This document shows, piece after piece, positions 47,195-57,785 of a DNA stretch of 64,000 nt; the stretch's first letter is position 1; each line of letters opens with the position of its first letter. The notes below the pieces were generated by a model. It saw nothing but the letters and a program-made list of their open reading frames with translations, ran no database searches and was not told the DNA's origin. Source of the DNA: Viscum album. Lineage: Eukaryota > Streptophyta > Magnoliopsida > Santalales > Viscaceae. The DNA is taken from contig OY728142.1 in NCBI GenBank assembly GCA_963277665.1, forward strand, positions 7,454,001-7,518,000, written 5' to 3'. The position numbers and the translations under genes are program-made.

Positions 47195-47935
47195 TCCTGT
47201 GGTACCTCGATAATGGTGATAAAAACCACATGATCAGTCACTACAATATCTTCTCTAAGTATGACTCTGGGTTCCAATACACTGTCAAGTTTGGTGATTA
47301 ATATATCATCAATATCAAGAGGTGTGGGATGATCTTGTTCACCTGAAAGACTGATGAGTACCACATGATTATGGGGTTATAATTCATTATGAGTCTCTCC
47401 AATAATAGAATTAACATTATACAACTTGAAAATAATGGTTTCCAAGTACTAATTGATGGAGGAATCATGAATATCCACAACCAACAATTATGCCTGCTCG
47501 AAAGGGCGTAGTACTTCCCTGATCGACTATACAAGCATGTAGGCTCTACAGAAACTGCAACACTAGATGCGTTCAAGATGATTCTTTCTCCATCATCCAT
47601 AGTGGAGTTATCTTTTATTCCATCCAACATAGAATAATCACTAGATGTTGATTATGGAGATGTCTCACTTCGGCTTCGCACCATCAAAAACATTATTAGG
47701 ATGAAAAAAGAACCTAGGTTTACATTGTGTGAGCTATTCTCTTGTGAGTTACACTTCAATATGACCAATGATCAAAGCATACCCACATGTATTCCATGTT
47801 CATTATAAATAATCCAGTGGAAAGCGATGAGAATGTTTCAAGGGAGGAACAATTCATAGACATTGTCACGAAGTCACTTGGGTGCACCAATTTTCTGGAG
47901 TTTTGCACAAATTTTAAAATCATTAAGATCTAGTT
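47195..47935 (+). pseudogene. C4 protease fused by deletion to the RNase H tail
   Basis: WYLDNGDKNHMISHYNIFSKYD (from 47199) is the copia protease active-site region with D-T-G changed to D-N-G. It continues with YTVKFGD, KRCGMILF, INIIQLENNGFQVLIDGGIMNIHNQQ and RLYKH, the usual end of the protease and start of the pre-integrase region. Instead of integrase, the text jumps (between about 47640 and 47850) to DIVTKSLGCTNFLEF at 47859, the very end of copia RNase H. Roughly 2.5-3 kb of pol is missing compared with complete copia elements. Confidence 0.75.
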
Positions 47936-47949
47936 ATTGTGATAGAAAT

Positions 47950-48270
47950 TAGGGTCAGGGGGTTATTTTTGACTAATTTAAATAATGGGGATTTATTCTA
48001 CATTTATTTTACACCCTCTCATTCTTCTCCCTCATTTATGGATCAATACAGTTTGACCTCATTAAGGATGTTGCATGGTTTTAAGTAAGTTGTAAATAAG
48101 TAAAGATTTTCTGTGTGTATATAAATAAATTAAAATCTATCTAGAAATTAATCCCATTTGGTGGTGCACAAAAACATCTCTTGTATTCTAGAATTTTTCC
48201 TTCCTCTTTCCAAGACTTTTTCTGGTGTTTTGTATTGATCGATCATAAATTTCCAAAAAACCGTGCATAG
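47950..48270 (+). repeat. C4 PPT and 3' LTR-like stretch
   Basis: AGGGTCAGGGGGTTAT (about 47951-47966) follows the RNase H end and looks like a PPT. The next 300 bases are pyrimidine-rich with a TGTATATAAATAAATT TATA-like block near 48115, as in copia LTRs. The terminal TG is not certain and the end is estimated. Confidence 0.5.
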
Positions 48271-49236
48271 TATAAAACCTTATTTCCACTTACATTCACC
48301 TCATAAATTATCCTAACACTAAAATAGAATCCAGAAACACTATCCAAAAGAGTAATCCATCAGTATATGTGCCGCCTCCATAAGACATCACCCCCTTTAG
48401 ACAAATACTAGCCATGTGAAGAAGCCTTAGAAAACTAACATAGATTCAAAGAAATGTAATAAAGCCCCATCACCAAAAAATACATCTCTATAAGAATCCT
48501 TGGACCTTGATTTCAAGACATGCCACCACTGATTGAAAGTGAAATTTAATTTATGGGAGCACTACTCTTGAAAAACTGAGGGAGAATTGGGAAATGCCTT
48601 CCAGGTGTTGAAAATGGAGAGTTCCATTACTCTTAATAAAAAATACAAACTAAGAAGAACAACAAAGAAGAATATAACTATATAGACGAGCAAGGTGAAA
48701 AAGTCCCTGGAAATTCCTTACAGGGATAGAGGTGAAACAATCAACATATTTCAAATAGTAAATGAAATTAAAAGTAAAGGATAAAATAAAAAATGAACAA
48801 AATGAATATGTTAAGGGAAGAACAACCTATTCCAAAAAAGAAAGCATCAACATGGATAAGCTGGAACGAGACACAAGGGGTAAAATGAGATCTCCCTTAT
48901 AGAAAATGGAGAATATAAAATCACCATCATTGAAAGAGGAACCCTAGAAAGGGATATAATGTTCAGGAAAATGTGAGGTGATATTTTTCACCTTCATGAG
49001 AATATTTTTTTTGTGTGAATTCCATAATATACTTTTTTTGAACCTTTAATATCTCCAATATACCACTTCCTTATTATTATAGGTCATAATTCCATGCGTA
49101 TCCCATCAATAGGTCATTTAAAACCTTCATATGAGTTGAGTAAAACCTCCCATAAAATCTCCCCAAGTTTCTATATTTGAAAAGATATCCAAATTTTCAA
49201 ACCATATAAACCTGAAAACCATGATGTAGCCTCCTT
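48271..49236. other. Non-coding stretch left of C5
   Basis: Purine-rich AT-rich DNA with no recognised coding motif, RNA gene or tandem array. It ends in TCCTT, the C5 target-site duplication (49232-49236). Confidence 0.4.
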
Positions 49237-50680
49237 TGAAGGACCCCGGGACACCCTGAGAGGGGAGGGGTGAATCAGAGTGACAAATTTTTATTTTAAT
49301 GTGATGGATCTTGTTCCCACATTGGTAGGAACGTGTTGAACCTGTAAGATGAATATGATCAGAAAGCAAACATTCACATGCACAGAGAAGACACAACACG
49401 TTTTACTTGGTTCACCACTAAGGGCTATGTCCAAGGAGAATACTCCGACAAGTTTTCGGTCGTACCTAATTAAAATAATATTCAATAGCTGTGGATTACA
49501 AAGGTTCGGGCACAGTCACTCTTTCCCAGGCTCACTGAATTTACAAAGGTTCAAGGATAGCTCACTGCTTCCCTCAGGTCACTCCCATTGACTCCCCCAG
49601 GCTCACTGCCCTTAGGTGAAGTCCCACTCAGTTTATAGACGTGAATGACTCTTCATCATTGCATAAGAATGCATCCTCTGTCGTATGTAGATGCTCTATT
49701 GAAGTCCAAATCTTACCAGAAGACTAATATCACTTTGCACTGAGGGTACCGGGCGATCTTCTAGCTTTCGTGCAACTTCAGAAGGACAGATTAACTTTAA
49801 CAACCCTGGCACGCTTATCCAATCCCGACACACAAGTTTCAATCCTAGCGCTCAAGTCACTTGAGAGGTACAAACTCAGTGTGTATGTGACACAAAAACT
49901 ACTTGCGCGACACTACCTCCTTCAAATCCAAACTTGCGCGATGTTGCGCCTTTAACTCCTCAACTGCCTTGGTCATGCCGCCAACAATCGGCGCGCAACC
50001 TCTACTTGCGCGACCCAACAACCACTTGCACGACTCAAATACTTGCGCGACGAGAGCTCAAAAAATCTCTAAGTCTTGAATTTCGTTACAAATGAGGTGG
50101 GGGGTCCTCTATTTATAGGAAAACTGGACCCCCTATGCGGTGGCGCACAAGTCTTCCCTCGACGCGCAGGTTCTGGCGCGCAGCTCATCCTCCCTAGCCT
50201 CTGTCACGCTACTCACTTGCGCGACCTACACAAATACTTGTGCGACCTTATTTCCTTTACCATATTTTAAAGTTATGATATTGAGAAACAAAAAGCGCTC
50301 AAGTTTCCAATCCTCCTAGGCATCGACGCCCAAGTCTCTTCACGTCGCGCAGGTCACTTGAGCGACCAGACCAAAACTTACGCGGCCCTTATCCCTTTGC
50401 CATTTTCCCATGTTATGATCTTGAAAAAAATATGGTGCACAAGTTTCCTCTTCATCGAGTACACGGCGCAAAAGTCTCTTTTCCAAAAACACTTTTATCC
50501 ATTTGTCGATTTTCAGGCCCAAAAAATTGGCAAACACTGGGAAACGGCACCACCTGCAGTAATGTTGTCTTCTTGAACTGTATGATCTCTTTGCGGGTAC
50601 ACATTCTGAACTTCCACTACTGATTGACCACAAAAACAAACTATACTACAAATCATGCATAGAAGACCATGGTTCCAACA
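49237..50680 (-). repeat. C5 3' LTR (1444 bp)
   Basis: The left terminus TGAAGGACCCC and right terminus GGTTCCAACA give TG...CA ends on the minus strand. It is identical in length to the 5' LTR. It abuts the PPT on its right and the TCCTT duplication on its left. Short ORFs inside it have counterparts in the other LTR and are not genes. Confidence 0.95.
49800..50480. repeat. Cluster of ACTTGCGCGAC / GCGCGCAAGT motifs in the 3' LTR
   Basis: More than fifteen copies of an ACTTGCGCGAC motif or its complement occur in both orientations, for example near 49901, 49933, 50009, 50041, 50146, 50215 and 50378. Many variants differ by C to T or G to A at CpG. The cluster lies on both sides of the TATA-like box at 50109. 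The 5' LTR has the same cluster. Confidence 0.8.
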
Positions 50681-50692
50681 ATCTCCCCCTTT
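50681..50692 (-). other. C5 polypurine tract
   Basis: The minus strand reads AAAGGGGGAGAT directly before the LTR terminus TGTTGGAACC. It primes plus-strand synthesis. Confidence 0.88.
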
Positions 50693-51116
50693 GGGTTTGT
50701 TGGCAATTAGAAAATAAATTCAACAGATCTCCATCCAAGTGAAAACCAAAAAATGCAAGAATCAACTCAGCTAACACTCTAAGTCTACGTGAGAAATGCT
50801 CGGTGTAGAAAACAAGAGAGGAAGCTTGAATTGGGTTCCAATGATTTCCTTCTCATTCTTCTCATCACATAAGCATTACTTGCCTGAATTGGGTTCCAAT
50901 GATTTCCTTCTCATTCTTATCATCACAGAATAATTACTTTCCTAAATTTATTCCTTTCTCCCCCATTGACAATAAATCCAAAGACAAGTAATTTGTTCAA
51001 AGTTCATCTCAAACCATACTCCCCCTGGATAGTATCTCCCCCATAAACCTGCATCATAGCCATAAACAGATAAAAACAGTTATCACAAATGGGGAGAGGG
51101 GTAATGCGTAACCTCC
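50693..51116 (-). other. C5 untranslated stretch between pol and PPT, with 58-bp duplication
   Basis: About 420 bases with no ORF; thus there is no envelope-like gene. A direct tandem duplication of 58 bases starts TGAATTGGGTTCC at 50827 and again at 50885, with only a few differences. Confidence 0.75.
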
Positions 51117-52202
51117 TTATGCATTGGGAGGTGGCTGAACACCGAGGTTCAACCGATGCTTCTCAAACACAGCCACAGATAGTGGCTTGGTCAGGATATC
51201 AACCACTTGCTCATCAGTTCCCACATGATCCATTCTAATCACCCCTTGTTCAACTTTTTCTTTGATAAAGTGATACCTGATTTCAATATGTTTCGTACGG
51301 GAATGATGAACATGATTCCTCGTAAGATCAATTGCGCTCTTGTTATCATAGTAAATCACCATTGGTTGCTTTACCTCATCACCAATATCTGTTAACTGTT
51401 GCTTCATCCATAGCAGTTGAGTGCATGAATTTGTGGATGAGATATACTCAGCTTCAGCAGTACTAAGAGAGGTACTTTCTTGTTTCTTGCTCAACCAACC
51501 AACACATTTCTGCCCAATATAGAAAGCTCCACCACTAGTGGACTTTCTGTCTACTACATCACCAGCCCAGTAAGCATCAGAAAACACTGATAATTCACTG
51601 TCCCTGCTTAAAGAAAAAAATAACCCGAAGTTATGTGTACCTTGAATGTACCTCATGATTCTTTTTACGGCCGCCATATGTTCCTCCTTTGGATTACTCT
51701 GAAATCGGGCTGCAAGGCATGTGGAAAAGACAATATCTGGCCATGTCACTGTCAGGTACAGTAGGCTCCCAATGATCCTCCTGTACATGGTGGGATCAAC
51801 AGATTTCCCATCCTCATGCTTTCCAATTTTAGTTCCAACTGCAATCGGAGTTGACATTGGTTTGGAGTCTTGCATATTAAACTTCTTCAGCAGATCTCTT
51901 GAATATATTTCCTGATAAATGAAAGTGTATTCCTTCTTTTGAATCACCTGTAGCCCCAAGAAATATGTGAGCTCCCCAATCATAGACATTTCAAATTCTG
52001 ATTTCATGTGGTTGGAAAATTCATCCACTGATTTCTGCCTGCTGCCACCAAATATGATATGATCAACGTAGACTAGAACCATGAATTGATCTTTTGGATA
52101 ATTCTTCACATAGAGATTGTGATCAACTCCTCCTCTTTTGAATTCCAGCTTCTTGAGATATGAATCTAGTCGTGAGTACCACGCCCATGGTTCTTGCTTC
52201 AA
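51117..52202 (-). pseudogene. C5 reverse transcriptase (C-terminal part) and RNase H, 361 codons open
   Basis: An uninterrupted frame with the copia RT palm and thumb followed by RNase H. The palm motif normally Y-V-D-D reads YVDHIIFGG (52059-52070), so the second catalytic Asp is His and polymerase activity should be lost. Next come YFLGLQV, YSRDLLKKFNM, the RIIGSLLYL block and the RNase H set: SDAYWAGD (Asp), STAEAEYIS (Glu) and YYDNKSA (Asp), all three acidic residues present. It ends RTKHIEIRYHFIKEKVEQG, VDILTKPLSV and LNLGVQ, then a stop. The first Met is not a real start: the frame is the continuation of gag-pol after a one-base deletion in an A-run near 52217-52221, restored by eye from the conserved KLKK...LYGLKQ motif. 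Confidence 0.92.
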
Positions 52203-52220
52203 GCCATATAGAGCTTTTTC

Positions 52221-52860
52221 AGTTTGCAGACCTTTGTTTCATTAATACCCAAAACAAAGCCCACTGGTTGTTCAATGTAGACTTCTTCTTCGAGTACACC
52301 ATTCAAGAAGGCTGTCTTGACATCCATTGGATACAATTTATATCCTCTTTGGAGTGCCATAACAAGGAAAATCCTGATTGACTCCAGTCTAGCGACTGGA
52401 GCAAAGGTTTCTTCAACATCAATGCCTTCAATATGGTATTATACTTTAAATACCAGTCGTGCCTTGTTTCTGATGACACTTCAATTCTCATAAAACTTAT
52501 TTTTGAAGATCCATTTGGTACTAATCACATTGTGACCTTCGGGTCTTTGGACAAGATCCCATGTCTGATTATTTTCAATCTGATCTAATTCATCATTCAT
52601 GGCTTTCACCCAAGATTCATCATTAGCATCTCCTTCAAATGAGGATGTCTCTACAACTAATAGAAATGAAGATTGCGTGTTATTCCTAATACTTCTTGTT
52701 TGAGTGGGTGCACTCCTGTCCCCAATTATGTTGGATGGATCAATCTCAGCTCTTAGATTTCTCCTGTGAGGTTCAGTAGAATTCTCTTCATCCATAGTTT
52801 CTTCTTCAGATTCTTCTTCTGAGTCAACATCATGATGTGACTACTGAGTGTTTTGAACAA
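52221..52860 (-). pseudogene. C5 reverse transcriptase, N-terminal part
   Basis: Open from about 52795 to 52481, then two stops before the frameshift. It shows SWVKAMNDELDQIENNQTWDLVQRP and STKWIFKNKF, the first RT motifs, then [52 protein letters not shown] up to about 52225. The first catalytic Asp of the palm (in [10 protein letters not shown]) is intact. The stops and the shift at 52220 separate it from the C-terminal part. Confidence 0.88.
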
Positions 52861-52903
52861 CTTCCTCTATTTCTACATTTTTATTTTCTTCACGTTCACT
52901 TTC

Positions 52904-53845
52904 TTACTGACTTTCTATCACACCAGCATATGACGTCCTTGAAGCATTTGTGATTTTCTCTTCAATTATCTTAACATCACTACATTCCACAATCCTTCCT
53001 AAACGCTTGTTGAAACATTTGTAGGCTTTTCTGTTCATTGAGTAACTAAGGAAAATTCCTTCATCTGCATTGTCACCATATTTCCCTTGATTTCCTTCTT
53101 TGTTCCTAATGAAGCATTTACTTCCAAAGACATGAAAGTATTTTAAAGAAGGCTTCCGTCCATGCCACAATTCGTATGGTGTCTTCGTCTCACCCATATA
53201 AAGTCCTGTTCGATTCTGAATGTACACTGCAGCTTGAACAACCTCTTTCCAGTAATGTTGTGGAATACAACTCTCAATCAGCATAGTTCGTTCCATGTTG
53301 TTCACCTTTCGATTCCTACGTTCAAAAAATCCATTTTTTTGTGGAGTTCTCACAGCAGCTACCTTATTCTGTATCCCATGCTTCTCCAGATAATTTTAAA
53401 ATTCAATGGATGTGTATTCTCCTCCATTTTCCGATCGCAACACTTTAATTGTTCGTCTAGTATCATTCTTGGCGATTCTTCGATATGTTTTCATGCAGTC
53501 AAGGACTTTTTATTTCCTGTGAATGACCATTACACATGCCATTCTACTGTAATCATATATGAAAAGGACAAAGTACCTTTCTCTATGAGTTCCAACAATA
53601 TTTATCATTCCACATACATCTGTATGAATCAGATCAAGAAGGTGAGATGCCCTTTTCTTCTTTGGTTGATATGAACTGCAGACCAGCTTCCCACGAATGC
53701 AAGCATCACAAGATTTTTCACGCTCACGCTTCAGGTTGGGAATGTCCATGACAATTCTCAATTTTGATATTTTCTCCATGTCTTGTTGATTGACGTGTCC
53801 CAGTCTCTGATGCCACAAATTTTTTTCTTCTTCAACAGTCATGTA
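52904..53845 (-). pseudogene. C5 integrase
   Basis: From high to low coordinates: the pre-integrase zinc region LWHQRLGHVNQQDMEKIS...CDACIRGK (HHCC ligands present), the first catalytic Asp in LIHTDVCGM, FIYDYSRMACVMVI, then the box normally S-D-N-G-G-E, here SENGGEYTS (53426-53434), so the second catalytic Asp is Glu. The catalytic Glu is kept in TPQKNGFFERRNR. The C-terminal part has PYELWHGRKPSLKYFHVFGSK, GIFLSYSMNRKAYKCFNKR and IVECSDVKI. Two stops interrupt the frame, one after VIHRK and one near EYTSIEF. The enzyme would insert the cDNA into host DNA; this copy should be inactive. Confidence 0.92.
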
Positions 53846-53879
53846 ACATACATTTTATTTACTATCAACATAATACAAG

Positions 53880-54290
53880 TTGCGTTCTGTTCTTCATCCC
53901 TTCATAAGTTAATTTCTTGTCTTTCCCTTGATAGTGCAGCCTTTCTGAAAAAAAGTAACTATAAGTCCCGAGTGACAGATTTGACTCACGCTGAGGAGAT
54001 TATGACGTAGGCCATCTATGTAAAGGAATTCAGTCTTCTTTAGTTCTCTATTAGCTAATTCGGAACTTCCACTCCCTTTTATTTTTAGAGCCCCATCATT
54101 ACCAAATCGTACTGTACCATCGACCTTCCTTTTGATATCTGTTAGTAGGCCCACATTACCTGTCATATGAGATGAACAACCGCTATCCAGAATCCGGGTA
54201 CTGTTGTTCTTTGTAGCATTGAGGGACACCTCTACAAGGTTAGATTTCTCAATCTTCCTCCTTTACTTCCATGAGACATTGGATTGAGTA
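53880..54290 (-). pseudogene. C5 protease
   Basis: An open piece 54229 to 53909 carries RILDSGCSSHMTGNVGLL, an intact D-S-G active site, then VRFGNDGALKIKGSG, LYIDGLRHNLLSVSQIC and GCTIKGKTRN, the full copia protease pattern. Stops flank it on both sides (one near 54260, three between 53906 and 53850). It is in the same frame as gag and integrase, as expected for a single polyprotein. Confidence 0.9.
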
Positions 54291-54394
54291 TATAGTACTG
54301 ATGGCCTTTCAATTATCTCTTCCGCATACCCAGGTTCTTCATAGTCAAAATCTTCTTTGAGAGGAGAAAAACTGTTTAAAAGAGAAACACTTTC

Positions 54395-56414
54395 TTACTG
54401 ACGAGACTTGACTTGTCTTGAACTTCGGTATGAGGTATCCATGTACCTTATCTGCCTGAAATTAGAAGCCTTATGAACAAAGTTAGAACAACGATAACAA
54501 TATCCATAGAAATTGATTCTTCTATAAGAATTAGGATATGAATTTGTTCTTCTTTGTTGAACTTCTATATCTTCTCCATTCAGATAGCTTCTTGCCTCTT
54601 CGCAATAAGATATGGTATGGCCCAGATAGCCACAGAACTGAAACTTCATGAGAGGAAATGTCTTTTCACTTCAATTTATCTTCATACCCTCTTCCTTGGG
54701 AGAAAAGTTAGACTGTCTGTCATTTCTTAATGTTTGAGGATAATTTTCAGTTCTCCTTTTAGTTTGGATTGAGGCTTCCTTTTTCGGCACTTTAGGTAAC
54801 GTTTCAACATGTTCAACTTTCATCTTATCTTTATTTTAGATCTTTTCACTTCCAGAAGTTGATGTCTCAGCCTCACAGCCAATTCCAATCTTTCCCATGC
54901 CAGCAGGTCTTTGATCACTCAAGATTTTTCCAACCCCATCTGAACCACACTTGGCTCTTGCTAGTAATTCTGCATCTGAGAATCTTACAAACTGTATTTT
55001 CTTCCTAGATTCTCTTGGAATTGATTCAGTATCAAGTTTACTCCTTAGAGTAACAACTTCCTCTTCAAGACCCTCAGCAGTCTTGGATTTTTCATCAAGT
55101 CTGGAGGTGGGGTCATTGATGACCTTTTCCTGCTCTTCAATTCTCAGCTTTAGATCCACCTCATGATCATTTCTTTCAATTATTTTAGACTGTACCTTCA
55201 AAAATTCATCCATTCATTCAATTTCAGCTTCAAGTTGATCAACGTATTCAGTTGATTCTTCTACAATTTATTTCCACTTATTGAAACTCTTACATTTAAT
55301 CTTAAGCTTACTAACGGAATCCTTAAGTTGCATCTCAAGATCTACACAAGTTTTCAGTTGTTCTTCTCCACCAGTATCTTCTGACTTTTCAATAGTGGCC
55401 ATCATGGAAGCATGGTTCCCAGTTTTTAATTCTGGTTCTTCTTCAATACAGAATTCATTATCATCTTCTTCCTCTTCACAGACAAAACTCTTCCTTTTCA
55501 TTTTCTTTCCAGATTTGATGTCTCCCTTTTTGAAGAACCTTCTCCGAGGATTCTCGAAGCTTTCATCTTCACTATCTTCATCATTGATCTTTCTTAAGCA
55601 CAGAGAGGCAATGTGCCCAACTTTTCTACAATGAAAACATGCGAGAGGTAACTTCCCTTTGAATTTCCTTTTCCCCTTCTAGAACTTATTTGAAATGAGA
55701 GAAAGAATTTCTTTTTCTTCTTCATCTTCACCACTACTATCTTTTGAGATTTTCAGTTTATCCATGGCCTTGAATTCCATTTCCTTGCTCACACAAGTCA
55801 TAGCATCTTCTGGTTTGACTCTCATTTCATATTCTACCAAGCTGCTAAGTAGATCATCCAGAGAAAGTTTTGAAAGATCTCTTTCCTCAAGGGCTGACAC
55901 CTTTTCATTATACGGAGGTGGAAGTCTTCTTAATATTTTCTTCACAATATCAATGTCTTTTATTTCTTCACCTATACCCCGAATTTCTCCAACCACTTCA
56001 GTAATTCGATTGAAGAAAGAGTCTACATTCTCATCTTGATGCATCTTCAGATCATCAAACCGATTGTGCAGCACTTGTAGTTTCGCCTCCTTCACTTTTC
56101 TATCTCCTTAAAAAATATTCTTGAGTTTATCCCACATGGATTTTTCTGAGGTGAAATTCATCACCTTTAGGTAGATCTGATCAGAAAGGGACGAAGTAAG
56201 TGAATTTTGTGCTTTAGAATCTGCATCAAGAATTTTCCTGTCTGTTTCAGTCATAGCCAGGCCTGTTGGGTCAGTGACTTGTATTCCTTGCATAGTAGAA
56301 AAGAGAACTTCCATTCCAAGAGATCCTAGATGATATCTCATTATGTTCTTCTAGATCTAGAAATTAATTCCATCGAAGTGAGGCACTCCACTGACATTGA
56401 CTGCATTCTCCATG
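54395..56414 (-). pseudogene. C5 gag with coiled coil and three zinc-knuckle-like motifs
   Basis: The ATG at 56414 opens MENAVNVSGVPHFDGINF, the usual copia gag start, close behind the PBS. The UBN2-type core continues (MWDKLKNIF; LQVLHNRFDDLKMHQDENV; KILRRLPPPYNEKVSALEE). Then come an acidic linker, a CCHC knuckle CFHCRKVGHIASLC (55598-55639), a charged, heptad-like segment (55500 to 54840, E/K/L-rich), and two more knuckle-like motifs: FCGYLGHTISYC near 54640 to 54600 (first Cys lost) and CYRCSNFVHKASNF near 54515 to 54470 (last Cys replaced by Phe). About ten in-frame stops, but no frameshift. Gag binds element RNA in cytoplasmic particles; the long tail is unusual and may aid assembly (inference). 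Confidence 0.88.
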
Positions 56415-56445
56415 ATGATAAAGGTCAGATTCAACACCAGCACCT

Positions 56446-56458
56446 CACTCTGATACCA
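56446..56458 (-). other. C5 primer binding site (tRNA-iMet type)
   Basis: The minus strand reads TGGTATCAGAGTG two bases after the LTR terminus CCTTCA. The first eleven bases match the common plant initiator-Met PBS exactly. Confidence 0.92.
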
Positions 56459-56999
56459 CTTGAAGGACCCCGGGAAACCCTGAGAGGGGAGGGGTGAATC
56501 ACGGTGACAACTTTTTATTTTAATGTGATTGATCTTGTTCCCACGTTGGTAGGAACTTGTTGAACCTGTAAGATGAATATGATCAGAAATAAAACATTCA
56601 CATGCATAGAGAAGACACAACACTTTTTACTTGGTTCACCACTAAGGGCTACGTCCAAGGAGCATACGCTGAAAAGTTGTCGGTCATACCTAATTCCACT
56701 AATCTTCACTAGCTGTGGATTACAAAGGTTTGGGAACAGTCACTCTGTCCCAAGCTCACTGCCTTTACAAAGGTTCAAGGATAGCTCACTTCTTCCCTCG
56801 GGTCACTCCCATTGACTCCCCCTAGCTCACTTCCCTTAGGTGAAGTCCCACTCAGTTTATAGACGTGAAGGTCCCTTCATCATTGCATAAGAATGCATCC
56901 TCTGTCGTATGTAGATGCTCTGTTGAAGTCCAAATCTTACCAGAAGACTAATCTCACTTTGTGCTGAGGGTACCAGGCGATCATCCAGCTTTCGTGCAA

Positions 57000-57785
57000 C
57001 TTCAGAAGGACATATGAACTTTAACAACCCTAGCGCGCTTATCCAAGCCTAGCGCGCAAGTTTAAATCTTGGAGCGCAAGTCAATTGCGCGGTACAAACT
57101 CGGCGCGTAGGTGACACAAAAAATACTTGCACGACACTACCTCCTTCAACTGCAAACTTGCGCGATGTTGCGCCTTTAACTCCCCAACTTCCTTGGTTGC
57201 ACAACCAAAAATCGGCGCACAACCTCTACTTGCGCGACCCAATAACCACTTTCGTGACTCAACTACTTGCGTGAAGAGAGCTCTAAAAATATCTAAGTCT
57301 TGAACTTCATTACAAATTAGGTGGGGGGTCCTCTATTTATAGGAAAACTGGACCCCCTACATGGTGGCGCGCAAGTCTTCCCTCGGCGCACAGGTTCCGG
57401 TGCGCAGCTCATCCTCCATAGCCTCTGTCACGCTACTCACTTGCACGACCTACACAAATACTTGTGTGACCTTCTTTCCTTTACCATATTTTGAAGTTAT
57501 GATATTGAAAAATAAAAGGCGCTCAAGTTTCCAATCCTCCTAGGCATTGGCACCCAAGTCTCTTCACGTCGCGCATGTCACTTGTGCGACCAGACCAAAA
57601 CTTGCGCGGCCCTTATCCCTTTTCCATTTTCCCATGTTCTGATCTTGAAAAACATATGGCGCACAAGTTTCCTCTTCATCCAGTACACGGCACGCAAGTC
57701 TCTTTTCCAAAAGCACTTTTATCCATTTGTCAATTTTCAGGCCCAAAAAATTGGCAAACACTGGGAAATGACGCCACCTTCAGTA
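57000..57785. repeat. Cluster of ACTTGCGCGAC / GCGCGCAAGT motifs in the 5' LTR
   Basis: About 23 copies or near-copies lie in both orientations, for example near 57030, 57052, 57127, 57157, 57228, 57366, 57441, 57566, 57601 and 57659. Variants such as GCGCACAAGT, ACTTGCACGAC and ACTTGTGTGAC differ mostly by CpG transitions. On the minus strand about half lie upstream (U3) and half downstream of the TATA box at 57333. Confidence 0.82.
57333..57341 (-). promoter_or_regulatory. TATA box of the C5 5' LTR
   Basis: The minus strand reads TATAAATAG within CCTATAAATAGAGGACC, a good plant TATA box, and it is preserved in the other LTR at 50109-50117. Its distance of about 560 bases from the outer LTR end suits a U3 promoter. 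The transcription start would lie about 30 bases further along the minus strand, near 57305 (inference). Confidence 0.7.

Larger units (their letters stand above)
46030..48270 (+). mobile_element. C4: Ty1/copia relic with large internal deletion
   Basis: Plus-strand gag (46230-46990), protease (47195-47560), then within about 300 bases the last residues of RNase H (47855-47935), a PPT-like tract and an LTR-like stretch. Integrase, RT and most of RNase H are missing. No 5' LTR or PBS is seen; the left end meets the oppositely oriented C3. Stops are scattered throughout. Confidence 0.72.

Noticed and set aside
50693..51116. Possible envelope-like gene between pol and the 3' LTR of C5
   Set aside because: Only about 420 bases, no ORF, and partly a tandem duplication.
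53162..53674. 170-codon plus-strand ORF
   Set aside because: Lies antisense to the C5 integrase; its openness mirrors the coding constraint of the opposite strand.
55281..56039. Plus-strand ORFs of 117 and 114 codons, serine-rich
   Set aside because: Antisense of the acidic, coiled-coil-like part of C5 gag (E/D/K codons read as S/F/L).
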